Assembly: GCA_036377075.1 (NCBI GenBank)
Contig: DASUZB010000143.1
Location: 16,009-80,008 of the forward strand
DNA from: DASUZB01 sp036377075
GTDB lineage: Bacteria; Actinomycetota; CALGFH01
DNA length: 64,000 nt
Direction of reading: 5' to 3'
A program made the translations under genes and the position numbers. Position 1 is the stretch's first letter, and the number at the start of each line of letters is the position of its first letter. Below are positions 16,153-26,100 of the stretch, piece by piece. A model generated the notes under the pieces. The model saw only the letters and a list, made by a program, of their open reading frames with translations, did no database searches and was not told the DNA's origin.

Positions 16153-17370
16153 GTGGAGTTTGCCTACAGCGCCAAGGTGGAGGAGTACCGGCAGCGGCTC
16201 GGCGCGTTCATGGACGAGCGCGTCTACCCGTCCGAGCCGGTCTACGCCGAGCAGGTCGCCAAGCAGGCCGACCCGTGGGACCGCCCCCCGGTGATCGACC
16301 AGCTCAAGGCGGAGGCCCGCTCCCGGGGGCTGTGGAACCTGTTCCTGCCACACCCGGAGTTCGGCGCCGGGCTGAGCAACCTCGAGTACGCGCCGTTGGC
16401 CGAGATCACCGGGCGCAGCCCGGCGCTCGCGCCCGAGGCGCTCAACTGCGCCGCCCCCGACACCGGCAACATGGAGCTGCTCGCCGCCTTCGGCACGCAC
16501 GAGCAACAGGAGCGCTGGTTGCGCCCACTGCTCGAGGGCGAGATCCGTTCCTGCTTCTCCATGACCGAGCCGGAGGTGGCCAGCTCGGACGCGACCAACA
16601 TCTCGGCCAGCGTCACCCGTGACGGCGACGACTACGTGGTCAGCGGGCACAAGTGGTGGTCGAGCGGGGCGATGAGCCCGCGCTGCCGCCTCGCCATCGT
16701 CATGGGCGTGACCGATCCCGACGCCGAGCCCTACCGGCGCCAGAGCATGATCCTGGTGCCGCTCGACACCGCCGGGGTCGAGGTGCGCCGCTCCACCCCG
16801 GTGTTCGGCTACACCGACGGCCCCCACGGCGGCCACGCCGAGATCGTCTTCCACGACGTCCGCGTCCCAGCCGCCAACCTGCTGGGGGAACCGGGCAGCG
16901 GCTTCGCCATCGCGCAGGCGCGGCTCGGGCCCGGCCGCATCCACCACTGCATGCGCCTGATCGGGATGGCCGAGCGTGCGCTCGAGCTGACCTGCCGGCG
17001 GGCCGTCGAGCGGGTCACCTTCGGCAAGCCGATCGCCCAGCACGGCATGGTGCAGGGCTGGATCGCCGATGCCCGCATCCAGATCGAGCAGGCACGCCTG
17101 CTGGTGCTCAAGACCGCCTGGCTGATGGACACGGTCGGCAACCGCGGCGCCCGCGTCGAGATCTCCGCCATCAAGGTGGCGGTGCCGGAGATGGCCTGCT
17201 CGGTGATCGACCACGCCATCCAGGCGCACGGCGGCGCCGGCCTGTCCCAGGACTTCCCCCTGGCCTCGCTCTACGCCCAGGCGCGCCTGCTGCGGATCGC
17301 CGACGGCCCCGACGAGGTCCACCGCATCAGCGTGGCCCGCCGCGAGCTGCGCCCGTACCTGTCGAGCTGA
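16153..17370 (+). CDS. Acyl-CoA dehydrogenase (ACAD10/11-like)
   Basis: 405 residues from GTG 16153 with AGGAGG nine bases before. The three-part fold is visible: the N-terminal helical domain, the middle sheet with CFSMTEPEVASSD (FAD/substrate contact) and VVSGHKWWSSGA, and the C-terminal helices with RVTFGKPIAQHGMVQ and AHGGAGLSQDFPLA. The end, IADGPDEVHRISVARREL, is the ACAD signature with the predicted catalytic Glu region of ACAD10/11-like enzymes. It is expected to oxidise an acyl-CoA to the 2-enoyl-CoA using FAD. The hydratase at 17386 follows after 15 bases, so both act in the same pathway. Confidence 0.93.
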   Translation: MEFAYSAKVEEYRQRLGAFMDERVYPSEPVYAEQVAKQADPWDRPPVIDQLKAEARSRGLWNLFLPHPEFGAGLSNLEYAPLAEITGRSPALAPEALNCAAPDTGNMELLAAFGTHEQQERWLRPLLEGEIRSCFSMTEPEVASSDATNISASVTRDGDDYVVSGHKWWSSGAMSPRCRLAIVMGVTDPDAEPYRRQSMILVPLDTAGVEVRRSTPVFGYTDGPHGGHAEIVFHDVRVPAANLLGEPGSGFAIAQARLGPGRIHHCMRLIGMAERALELTCRRAVERVTFGKPIAQHGMVQGWIADARIQIEQARLLVLKTAWLMDTVGNRGARVEISAIKVAVPEMACSVIDHAIQAHGGAGLSQDFPLASLYAQARLLRIADGPDEVHRISVARRELRPYLSS

Positions 17371-17385
17371 GAAAGGACCAACGCG

Positions 17386-18168
17386 ATGGCCGCAGCGGAG
17401 CTGGTCCACTACGAGCTGGCCGGCGGCGTGGCCACGGTCACGCTCGACTCGCCCTCGAACCGCAACGCGCTCTCCAGCGCGCTGCTCGGCCAGCTCCTCG
17501 ACGCGCTGCAGCGGGCCGGCGCGGACGAGGCCGCGCGGGTGGTGGTCCTCACCGGCGCCGACCCGGCGTTCTGCTCCGGCGCCGACCTGGCCGAGCAAAG
17601 AGCCCGCAACCAGGCGGGTGCGCCGACGGGCTTCCCCCTGCCCGAGGTGCTGCGCTGGTTGTGGCGCGCGCCCAAGCCGGTGATCTGCCGGGTCAACGGC
17701 GCCGCCCGGGCTGGTGGCATGGGCCTGATCGGCGCGTGCGACCTCGCCGTCGCGCGCGAGCGTGCCAGCTTCGCCTTCTCCGAGGTGCGCGTCGGGGTGG
17801 TGCCCGCGGTCATCGCGCCCACCTGCCTGCCGAGGCTGGCGCCGCGCGCGGCCGCCGAGTACATGCTCACCGGCGAGGTGTTCGACGCCCGCCGGGCGGT
17901 CGAGATCGGCCTGCTCAACCGGGCGGTGCCGGACGACGGGCTCGACGCCGAGGTGGCCCGCTACGTCGAGGCGCTGCAGCGTGGCGGCCCCGAGGCGCTC
18001 GGCCACACCAAGCGGGTGCTGCGGGAGCTGCCAGCGCTCGACTTCGACGTGGCCCTCGATCGCATGCAGGAGCTGTCCCGCGAGCGCTTCGCCTCGGCCG
18101 AGGCGCTCGAGGGCATGCGCGCCTTCGCCGAGAAGCGCCCCCCGAGGTGGGCGCCCTCCGATGGCTGA
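17386..18168 (+). CDS. Enoyl-CoA hydratase/isomerase
   Basis: 260 residues, with GAAAGGA upstream. The crotonase fold is clear: VATVTLDSPSNRNALSS, the first oxyanion loop FCSGADLAE and the second, RVNGAARAGGMGLIGACDLAVA, then FSEVRVGVVPAV with the catalytic-position Glu, and the C-terminal helix. It probably hydrates the product of the upstream dehydrogenase. The second oxyanion loop has ARAGGMG in place of the usual AxGGG. The start of the AtuA gene lies inside its last eight bases. Confidence 0.92.
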   Translation: MAAAELVHYELAGGVATVTLDSPSNRNALSSALLGQLLDALQRAGADEAARVVVLTGADPAFCSGADLAEQRARNQAGAPTGFPLPEVLRWLWRAPKPVICRVNGAARAGGMGLIGACDLAVARERASFAFSEVRVGVVPAVIAPTCLPRLAPRAAAEYMLTGEVFDARRAVEIGLLNRAVPDDGLDAEVARYVEALQRGGPEALGHTKRVLRELPALDFDVALDRMQELSRERFASAEALEGMRAFAEKRPPRWAPSDG

Positions 18169-19984
18169 GCCGCTACGGATCGCCAACTGCTCGGGCTTCT
18201 ACGGCGACCGGCTCTCGGCCGCGCGGGAGATGGTCGAGGGTGGCCCGATCGACGTGCTCACCGGCGACTACCTGGCCGAGCTGACCATGGCGATCCTGTG
18301 GAAGGCGCGCGCCAAGGACCCGGGCGCCGGCTACGCGACCAGCTTCCTCGCCCAGTGGGAGCAGGTCGCCGCGGCCGTCGCCGAGCGCGGCACCAAGGTG
18401 GTGGTCAACGCGGGCGGCCTCAACCCCGCCGGGCTGGCCGACGCGGTGCGCGCGGTCGCCAGCCGGCTCGGGCTGGCGCTCCGGGTCGCCCACGTCGACG
18501 GCGACGACCTGCTCGCCCGCCTCCCCGAGCTGCAGGCCGCTGGCGAGCCCCTCGCCCACCTGGACGACGGCCGCCCGCTCGCCACGCAGCCGCGTCAGCC
18601 CGTCGCGGCGAACGCCTACCTCGGCTGCTTCGGCATCGCCGAGGCGCTCGGCGCCGGCGCCGACGTGGTCGTCTGCGGGCGGGTCACCGACGCCGCGCTC
18701 ACCATGGGCCCGGCCGCCTGGCACCACGGCTGGGCGCGCGACGACCTCGACGCCCTCGCCGGCGCGCTGGTCGCCGGGCACGTGATCGAGTGCGGCGCGC
18801 AGGCGACCGGCGGCAACTACGCCTTCTTCGCCGAGGTGCCGGGCCTGGAGGCCCCCGGCTTCCCGATCGCCGAGGTGGCCGCCGACGGCGGCGCGGTGAT
18901 CACCAAGCACGCCGCGCACGGCGGGCTGGTCAGCGTCGGCACGGTCACCGCGCAGCTGCTCTACGAGGTCGCCGGCCCGCGCTACGCCTCGCCCGACGTG
19001 ACCGCCAGGCTCGACACGGTGCGGATCGAGCCGGACGGGCCGGACCGGGTCCGCATCGGCGGCGTGCGCGGCGAGCCGCCACCGCCGACCACCAAGGTCG
19101 CGGTCGTCCTGCCGGGCGGCTGGCGCAACAGCGTCGGCTTCCTGCTCACCGGCCTCGACGTCGAGGCCAAGGCGGCCCTGGTGGAGCGGGCCCTGTGGCG
19201 GCGGCTCGGCGGCCGGGAGGCGTTCGCCCGCAGCGACGTGCGCCTGCTCGGCGGCGACCGGCTGGACCCGGCCAGCGCCGAGCAGGCCACCTCCGAGCTG
19301 CGCGTCACCGTGATGGACCCCGACCCGGCCAAGGTCGGCCGCCGCTTCTCGGCGGCCTGCGTCGAGCTGGCCCTGGCGAACTACCCGGGCTTCACCCTCA
19401 CCGCGCCGCCGGGCCGCGAGACCGCCTTCGCCGTCTACTGGCCGACGCTGGTGGCCAACGAGGTCGTGCCCCACCGGGTCGTCCACCACGACGGCAGCTG
19501 CAGCACCGTCGCGCCGGCCCCGGTGGTCGCCGCGGCCGACCTCGACGACCCGGCCCCGCCGCTCCCGGCGGCGGCCACCGCGCCGGAGGCGGCCGACCCG
19601 GCCACCGGCACCGGGCCGGCCCGGCGCCCGCCCGGCGGCCCGACCGTGCGGGCGCCGCTCGGCCGGCTCGCCGGGGCTCGCTCCGGCGACAAGGGCGGCA
19701 ACGCCAACCTCGGGGTCTGGGTCCGCGACCGGGCCGCCTACGCCTGGTTGGACGGCTTCCTCACGGTGGAGCGGCTGCGCGCGCTGCTGCCCGAGGCGGC
19801 CGGCCTGGAGGTGCGGCGCTACGCGTTCGCGAACCTGCTCGCGGTCAACTTCGTGATCGTCGGCCTGCTCGGCGAGGGCGTCGCCTCCTCCACCCGCCCC
19901 GACCCGCAGGCCAAGGGCCTCGGCGAGCAGCTCCGCGCCCGCCTGGTCGACCTCCCGGCGGCCCTCCTGCCGCCAGGCGCCTGA
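18161..19984 (+). CDS. AtuA-family protein (acyclic terpene utilisation-like)
   Basis: 607 residues; ATG 18161 overlaps the hydratase stop by eight bases, implying coupled translation. The AtuA (DUF1446) domain fills about residues 1-440 with IANCSGFYGDRLSAA, DVLTGDYLAELTMAIL, VVVNAGGLNPAG, VVCGRVTDAALTMGP and ATGGNYAFF. After a Pro/Ala-rich linker comes the AtuA-like ferredoxin-fold domain (about 490-595) opening GRLAGARSGDKGGNANLGVW. AtuA is required for citronellol/geraniol breakdown in Pseudomonas, but its reaction is not established. No geranyl-CoA carboxylase genes are in the window, so the substrate here may be another branched acyl-CoA. Confidence 0.9.
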   Translation: MAEPLRIANCSGFYGDRLSAAREMVEGGPIDVLTGDYLAELTMAILWKARAKDPGAGYATSFLAQWEQVAAAVAERGTKVVVNAGGLNPAGLADAVRAVASRLGLALRVAHVDGDDLLARLPELQAAGEPLAHLDDGRPLATQPRQPVAANAYLGCFGIAEALGAGADVVVCGRVTDAALTMGPAAWHHGWARDDLDALAGALVAGHVIECGAQATGGNYAFFAEVPGLEAPGFPIAEVAADGGAVITKHAAHGGLVSVGTVTAQLLYEVAGPRYASPDVTARLDTVRIEPDGPDRVRIGGVRGEPPPPTTKVAVVLPGGWRNSVGFLLTGLDVEAKAALVERALWRRLGGREAFARSDVRLLGGDRLDPASAEQATSELRVTVMDPDPAKVGRRFSAACVELALANYPGFTLTAPPGRETAFAVYWPTLVANEVVPHRVVHHDGSCSTVAPAPVVAAADLDDPAPPLPAAATAPEAADPATGTGPARRPPGGPTVRAPLGRLAGARSGDKGGNANLGVWVRDRAAYAWLDGFLTVERLRALLPEAAGLEVRRYAFANLLAVNFVIVGLLGEGVASSTRPDPQAKGLGEQLRARLVDLPAALLPPGA

Positions 19985-20096
19985 CCAAGGGCTACCAGGG
20001 CAGGCGGCCGCGCCCCTGGACTGGTTCAAGTAGGCTACGCGGGGAAAACCGGGTATCACCAATCGAGTGCCTTCGGACGTCCGGGAGGACGGAGCC

Positions 20097-20576
20097 ATGA
20101 GCCGCGGGACCGCGATCTTCCTCATCGTGCTCGGGGCGATCCTCGGGTTCGCCGTCACGGCAGAGATCAGCGGCATCGACATCCAGACCGTCGGCTTCAT
20201 CCTGCTGGTCGTCGGCGTCGGCGGTCTGCTGTGGTCGCTGCTCCGGACCAGCGCGGACCAGGAGGTCGTGCTCCTCCCCGAGCCCGAACAGCCGCACCCG
20301 ACGGTGGAGCAGGTCGACCCGGTGGTCCTGGCGGAGCTGGTCGGGCGGGTCCACGCGCTCGTCGGCCAGTCGAGGACCTTCCTCGAGGCCGAGGGCTACA
20401 CCAACGAGCGCATCGACGAGCTGGCGGCCGACTTCGTCGCCGGCGACCACGGCCGCTCCAGGGACGAGTTCATCGCCTGGGCGGTGTCGCACGACCACCT
20501 CCCACGGCCGGCCGTGCAGGAAGAGGTGCCGACCGTGCGCCAGGAGCCGGTCACGCGCGAGGACGAGCCCGCGTAG
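20097..20576 (+). CDS. DUF6458-type two-helix membrane protein
   Basis: 159 residues from ATG 20097, with GGAG three bases upstream; an in-frame GTG at 20067 has no ribosome site. The first 60 residues form two membrane helices (GTAIFLIVLGAILGFAV and IDIQTVGFILLVVGVGGLL) in the arrangement of DUF6458 proteins, common in Actinomycetota and of unknown function. The remaining 100 residues are cytoplasmic and charged. Their middle part, RTFLEAEGYTNERIDELAADFVA, looks helical and could be a protein-binding module. It ends two bases from the convergent peroxiredoxin gene. Confidence 0.75.
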   Translation: MSRGTAIFLIVLGAILGFAVTAEISGIDIQTVGFILLVVGVGGLLWSLLRTSADQEVVLLPEPEQPHPTVEQVDPVVLAELVGRVHALVGQSRTFLEAEGYTNERIDELAADFVAGDHGRSRDEFIAWAVSHDHLPRPAVQEEVPTVRQEPVTREDEPA

Positions 20577-20578
20577 CG

Positions 20579-21043
20579 TCAGCCGGCGATCTCCTCGAGG
20601 ACCCTGGCGGCGTGGCCGTCGGCCTTGACGTCGTACCAGGCACGCCCGACGTTCCCGTGTTCGTCGACCAGGAAGGTGGAGCGCAGGATGCCGATCACCG
20701 TCTGGCCGTAGCGGACCCGCTCGCCCCAGGCGCCGTACTGGTCGGCGACCGCGTGGTCGGGATCGCTGAGCAGGGTGAAGCGGAGGCCGTACTTGGTGCG
20801 GAAGCGCTGGTGCGAGGCGGCGTCGTCGGGGGAGATGCCGATCACCGGGACCTCGGCGGCCTGGAACGCGTGCAGGTTGTCGTTGAACTGGCAGGCTTCC
20901 TTGGTGCAGCCGGGGGTGTCGTCGGCGGGGTAGAAGTAGACGAGCACCTTGCGGCCCTTGAAGTCTTCCAGCGAGACCGGCCTGCCGTCCTGGTCGGGCA
21001 AGGTGAACGCGGGTGCCTGGTCGCCGGCGTCGAGCTTGGTCAT
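20579..21043 (-). CDS. bcp: Thioredoxin-dependent thiol peroxidase (Bcp/PrxQ)
   Basis: 154 residues, the usual length for BCP. The thioredoxin-fold core opens GDQAPAFTLPDQDG, and the active site YPADDTPGCTKEACQF carries the peroxidatic Cys46 and resolving Cys51 in the five-residue spacing of the atypical two-Cys Q-type class. FRTKYGLRFTLLSDPDHAVADQYGAWG and STFLVDEHGNV complete the family pattern. It reduces hydroperoxides in the cytoplasm using thioredoxin. The gene stands alone on the minus strand, convergent with the DUF6458 gene. Confidence 0.95.
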   Translation of the reverse strand: MTKLDAGDQAPAFTLPDQDGRPVSLEDFKGRKVLVYFYPADDTPGCTKEACQFNDNLHAFQAAEVPVIGISPDDAASHQRFRTKYGLRFTLLSDPDHAVADQYGAWGERVRYGQTVIGILRSTFLVDEHGNVGRAWYDVKADGHAARVLEEIAG

Positions 21044-21178
21044 GCACTGCCTCGCTTGGTGGGACGATGCTGCCGCCGACGACTGTATTGGTTCCGCCGG
21101 GACGTCACCACCTGACCGCTGCGCACCCGACGACCACCCGGGGCCCGCGGCCGCCGGGTGGCCGCCGGTTGGGGGAAC

Positions 21179-21475
21179 TCAGCCCACCCCGAAGGACGCC
21201 GCGATGCCCTGCTCGGTCTGCGCGTAGCGGGCCGCTGCCTGTCCCGTCAGCTGCGCCATGCCGGTCAGCGCCTCGTTGAGCCCGCGCGCGTCCCGCTGCC
21301 ACTGCTCCCAGAGGGCCTGGAAGCGCGCCTGGGCCATGCCGGCCCAGTCGGAGCCGAGCGGCGCGACGCTGTTGGTGAGCTGCGCCAGGATGCCGTCGAC
21401 GTTGCCGGCGCCGGCCGTGAGCTGGGTCGCGACCTGCTGGAGCTGCTCCGGCGTGACCCTGATCCCGCTCGCCAT
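21179..21475 (-). CDS. WXG100 family protein (ESAT-6-like)
   Basis: 98 residues with an AAGGAGG site. The helical-hairpin pattern of WXG100 proteins is present: RVTPEQLQQVATQLTAG, SDWAGMAQARFQALWEQWQ with the turn WAG instead of WxG followed by helix two, and a C-terminal YAQTEQGIAASFGVG in which YxxxE is close to the T7SS export signal (YAQTE). It is the last gene of the minus-strand secretion operon, 66 bases after the MinD-like gene. It is probably secreted or a structural partner of the EccC ATPase. No second WXG100 partner is present, so it could form a homodimer. Confidence 0.9.
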   Translation of the reverse strand: MASGIRVTPEQLQQVATQLTAGAGNVDGILAQLTNSVAPLGSDWAGMAQARFQALWEQWQRDARGLNEALTGMAQLTGQAAARYAQTEQGIAASFGVG

Positions 21476-21541
21476 GCCAGCCTCCTTGGTGGAACGCGGT
21501 GTTCGATCGTCTGGTAATACGGGACGGACGGCGCGGGAGGT

Positions 21542-23194
21542 TCATCCCGGCGTGCCTGGCCCTTCGGCCAGGCCGGCCAGCAGGCAGGCGGCCAGCTCGT
21601 GCATTGCGGTGCGGCAGCCGGCGCCCGCGCTCGGCCAGGCGAAGCTGCCGGCCGCGAGCTCGGCGGCCGCCCGCGGGGCGCTGGGGACCGTCACCAGGCC
21701 GCGCGCGTCCGGCAGGTAGCCGCCGAGGCGGTCCAGGTCGAGGCTGGCCCGGGGCGCGTCCATCGCGGTGGCCTGCCGTGGCGGGCCGGCACCGGCCGGC
21801 ATGCGGTTGACCACCACGGTGACGGGCAGCCCGGCGCGGATCAGCGGCAGCCCGGCCTCGACCGCCAGGCTGGCGCCGACCGGGTCGGCATCGGTGACCA
21901 GCAGGAGCTGGTCGCAGGCCTGGACGGCGGCCTGGCCGGCAGGCGCGTGCAGCCCCGCCCCGCAGTCGACCAGCACCAGCGGGTAGAGCGAGCGCAGCCG
22001 CTGGAGCGACAGCCGCCAGGCGCGCTCGTCGAGCGGCGCCCGCCGTGCCGGGGCGGGCAGCACCGCCAGGCCGTGGGCCGCGCGGCCCAGCCGCGCGTCC
22101 AGCCCTTCCCGGGTCGGCATCGCCCGCGCCAGCCGCGCCACCAGGTCGTCGGCCAGCCAGGCGGGGGGCCGCTCCGGGACGGGCGCGGCTCGTCCCAGCC
22201 GCGCGAGCAGGTCTTCGGCGCCCGCCTGCCGGTCGCCGGCGGAGCGCGCGGCAGTCCCCAGTGCGCCGGCCTCCCAGCCGATTCCGAGGACGCGCGCCAG
22301 CGAGCCTGGGTGGTCGCTGCCGCCGGCGTCGACGGCCAGCACCCGCTCCCGCCGGTGCAGCGCCAGCAGCGTGCCGAGCAGCCCGGTGACGGTGGTCGCG
22401 CCGACGCCGTCCCTGGCCGCGGCGACCGCGACCGTCACCGCCCGGCGGGGCAGCGGCGCCCCGACGGCCGCGTCGAGCTGCTCCAGGTAGGAGCTGGAGC
22501 GCCATGCCCGCCGCACCGACCGCAGCCGTCCGAGTCCCGCCCGGCCAGGCGGGCCGCCGGCCCGCGCCCCTGCCGCCGCCTCCTGCCATCTGGCCTGGCC
22601 CGGTCCCGCGTCCCTGCCTGGCGCCGGTTCGTGCCAGGTGGCGCCCGCCGTTCCCGGGTCGGGCGGGGCCTCGACCGGGGCGAAGGCGGCGGCGCCCATG
22701 GGCGCGGCGCCGCGCCGGCCGGAGGCGGCCTCGGTCGCCGCCAGCAGCGCCATCACCAGGCCGCCCTTGAAGCGCGGGGGGCGTGGCCGGGGAGCGGTCG
22801 TGGGCTCGCCGGCCTCGGTCGGGGCGGCGAGCAGCGCCTGGGCGGCCAAGGTGGCGCGTTCGGCCAGCGGGTGGCGTGGCGGCAGCGCGGCGGCGGTGCG
22901 CTCGACGGGGCTGCGGCCGTCCCTCGGCGGTGGCGGAGGCGGCGGCGCCGCCGGGGCGGGGCGGGGCGTGCCGAGGTGGAGCAGGGCGCCGTTGAGGATC
23001 CCGGCGGCAGCGAGCGACGAACCGGCCGGGAGCGGATGCCCACCGACCGGCGTGAGCGTCAGGCCGTCGGGGGCGGTGTCGTCGCCGAGCAGCCGTGCCA
23101 GCACCGGCAGCAGCTCGGCCACTGGCGCGTCGGCCGGCAGCGACAGGTCGCGCCGCCCACGCGGCCCGGCGACCGTGACCAGCAGGGTGCGCAC
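21542..23194 (-). CDS. Ubiquitin-like/MinD-type ATPase fusion of the T7SS cluster
   Basis: 550 residues, GTG 23194. Residues 1-75 (MRTLLVTVAGPRGRRDLSL, LLPVLARLLGD, LLHLGTPRP) match the YukD/EsaB/EccD-type ubiquitin fold. A Pro/Ala-rich linker of about 150 residues follows, then a SIMIBI-class ATPase domain from about residue 255 with VAAARDGVGATTVTGLL and the VDAGG loop. The P-loop reads GVGATT, with both Lys of the canonical KGGVGKTT missing; GVGATT is also found in CpaE/TadZ-like proteins. It lies three bases after EccC. A role in positioning or regulating the secretion machine is inferred. Confidence 0.75.
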   Translation of the reverse strand: MRTLLVTVAGPRGRRDLSLPADAPVAELLPVLARLLGDDTAPDGLTLTPVGGHPLPAGSSLAAAGILNGALLHLGTPRPAPAAPPPPPPPRDGRSPVERTAAALPPRHPLAERATLAAQALLAAPTEAGEPTTAPRPRPPRFKGGLVMALLAATEAASGRRGAAPMGAAAFAPVEAPPDPGTAGATWHEPAPGRDAGPGQARWQEAAAGARAGGPPGRAGLGRLRSVRRAWRSSSYLEQLDAAVGAPLPRRAVTVAVAAARDGVGATTVTGLLGTLLALHRRERVLAVDAGGSDHPGSLARVLGIGWEAGALGTAARSAGDRQAGAEDLLARLGRAAPVPERPPAWLADDLVARLARAMPTREGLDARLGRAAHGLAVLPAPARRAPLDERAWRLSLQRLRSLYPLVLVDCGAGLHAPAGQAAVQACDQLLLVTDADPVGASLAVEAGLPLIRAGLPVTVVVNRMPAGAGPPRQATAMDAPRASLDLDRLGGYLPDARGLVTVPSAPRAAAELAAGSFAWPSAGAGCRTAMHELAACLLAGLAEGPGTPG

Positions 23195-23197
23195 CGC

Positions 23198-26100
23198 TCA
23201 GCCCTCCACCGCGCGGGCGGGCGCGGCCGGTTCCCGCCGGGGTCTGGTGGGCGCCTGGGCGGCCTGGACGAGCACGGCGGCGCGGCGCCGGACCAGCTGA
23301 CCGCGGCCGGGCGGGAGCGGCTCGGCCTTGCGCCCGCCGAGCAGGGGACCCTCGTCAGGGTCGCCGCTCATCAGCAGGCCGGGCGGCCCCAGCTCGCGGA
23401 GGCGCTGCAGCAGCGGCTCGAAGGCGCTGCGCGCGAGCCCGCCGACGCGCCGCGCGAGGACCAGGTGGAAGCCGACGTCACGGCCCTGCGCGAGGAACTC
23501 GGCGAGGCCGGCGAGCGGGTTGCCGACCGCGCCGGCGACCAGGTCGTAGTCGTCGACCAGCAGCACCAGCTCCGGGCCCGACCAGGCGCGGGCCTGGCGC
23601 AGCGCGCTCACCGACAGGTCGGCGGGCCGCCAGCGGCCCGCCAGCTCCGCGGCGAGCCGCGCGGCCAGCTCGGCGGCCGTCTCCGCGGTGCAGGCGTAGC
23701 CGAGCAGGTGCGCCTCGTCGACCGCGTCGAGCAACTGGCGCCGGTAGTCGACGACCGCGACCTGCAGCCGCTGCGGCGGCCACGCCGCCACCAGGCGCCG
23801 CGCCAGCCCGCCGAGCAGGGTGGTCTTGCCGCAGCGGTCGTCGCCGAGCACCAGGAAGTGCGGGTCGTCGCCGAACAGGTCGACCCGTGCGGGGCGCAGG
23901 CCGTGCTCCTCCAGGCCGATGGCGGCGCCCCGCTCCGCGTCGTCGCCGGAGTCGGGGAGGTCCTCGGGGCGCACCTCGCGCGGCAGGGTGCGCACCGGCG
24001 GCGCGGCGGGCGCCCCGCGCCAGCGCGCCGCCACGTCGGCGACCAGGCGCTCCACGCCGAGGGCGAGGCCGCCGACGTCGGCCAGCCCGTCGGCGCGCGG
24101 CAGCGCCGCCTGGAACACGGCGCCGGCGCGGTCCAGGCCCCGGCCCGGGACGCCGGCAGGCAGGGTGGCGGCCGCATGCCGGTCGATCTCCGACTCCACC
24201 GGGTCGTTGAGGCGCAGCTCCAGGCGGCCGCCGAGGTTGTCCCGCAGCGCCAGCCGCAGGTCGGTCCAGCGGTTGGCGGCGATCACCAGGTGGATGCCGT
24301 AGTGCAGCCCGGATGCCGCCAGCTCCAGCAGGTCGTCGGTCAGCTCGGCGAACTCGGCGGCGAACAGCGCCCAGTTGTCGACCAGCACCAGCACCTCGCC
24401 GTGCCCGCCGGGCAGCGCGCCGTCCCGCCGGGCGCGGTGGTGGGCGGCCATGCCGTCGAACCCGTGGCGCCGGAACGCCCCGGCCCGCTCGGCGGCGATC
24501 GCGCGCAGCTCGCGCACGAGGCGGTGCACCTGCTCCCGGTCGCTGCGGCCGCAGACCACGCCGACGTGGGGCAGCCCGGCGAGGGCGTGCAGCCGCCCGC
24601 CGCCGAGGTCGACCGCGTACACCTGGGCGTCGGCGGGGTCGTGGGTCAGGGCGAGCGCGGCGACCAGCGCGGCCAGCAGCGTCGACTTGCCCGACCGTGG
24701 CGCGCCGACCAGGGCGAGGTGGCCGCCGCCGCCGTTCAGGTCGAGCACGAACGGGACCTGCGCCTGCTCGCGGGGACGGTCGGCGAGGCCGAGCGGGACC
24801 GTGAGCCAGCCGGGCCCGCCCGGCCGCCGCGGCTCCGCGCCCAGGTCGAGCACCGCGTCCAGCGGCAGGGTTTCGGGCAGTGGCGCCAGCCACACCGGTC
24901 GCGCGCGCCGCCCCGGCGGCGTGGAGGCGCACAGCCCGGCGACCGCCACCTGCATCTCGGTGCGCACCGCCGCGCCGCCGGTATCGGGAATCACCGTGCC
25001 GGCGCCCGCAGCCTTGCCATCCGCGGGCGCCGGCGCGGCACCTTGGCCGGCCTCGGTGGCTGGGCCGGCCGTGGCTCCGGGCTCTGCCCTGGCGGCGCCG
25101 CCGAGGACGGCCAGCTCGCTGCCGAGGCCGCCGATGCCGAAGGCGTGGACCACACTGGTGGGCTCGGCCGCCGAACTGGTCACCCGCCACGGGCGGGTGA
25201 CCAGCGCGGCCTTGAAGCGCTGCTTGGCGCCGTCGACCCGTAGCCAGCCGAGCCCCGGCAGGGGCGGCAGCTCGAACGCCTCCCGGCCCCCGAGGGCGAC
25301 CACCGACTCCTCCGCGCTGAAGGTGCGCAGGCAGATGCGGTAGCGCAGGTGGCTCTCGAGGCCGCGGATGCGGCCCTCGTCGAGCCGCTGCGTCGCCAGC
25401 AGGAGGTGGACCCCGAGGCTGCGGCCGGTGCGGCCGATGGAGACGAACAGGTCGAGGAAGTCGGGCCGTGCGGCCAGCAGCTCGCCGAACTCGTCGACGA
25501 TCACCAGCAGGGACGGCAGCGGCGCCAGCCCGGCGTGCGGGTTGGCCGCCCGGTGGGCCTGGTAGTCGCGAGCCCGGTCGAAGTTGCCCGCCGCCGCCAG
25601 CAGGCGCTGGCGCCGCTCGAGCTCCCCGAACAGCGCCTCGTGCATGCGGCCGACCAGGGTCGGCTCGCGCTCCAGGTTGGTGATCACGCCGGCGACGTGC
25701 GGCAGGGCGGCCACCTCGGCGAAGGTCGCCCCGCCCTTGTAGTCGACCAGGACGAGCGCCAGCTCCTCCGGTGCGTGCCCGAGGGCGAGCCCGGTCACCA
25801 GGGTGCGCAGCAGCTCGCTCTTGCCCGATCCGGTGGCCCCGACCACCAGCCCGTGCGGTCCCATGCCGTCCTCGGCCGCCTCCTTGAGGTCGAGCGCGAC
25901 CGGGCGCCCGTCGTCGCCGACCCCGATGGGGGTGCGCAGCAGCCCCGCGCCGCGGCGGCCCGGGTCCGCCGGCGGCCCGGCGCCGTCGAGGCCGAGGAGG
26001 CCGAGCAGGCCCTTGGAGTCGACCGTGGCCGAGCCTCCCCCGGGCGTGCGCAGCACCAGCGGGGCCATCGCCCTGGCGATCGCCTCGCACAGCTCCACCG

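Noticed and set aside
13279..18186. A minus-strand open frame of 1635 codons opposite the OLD-like, transpeptidase and acyl-CoA genes
   Set aside because: It is a GC-bias shadow: His/Arg/Gly/Asp-rich with no domain, and the opposite strand carries well-defined families with good starts.
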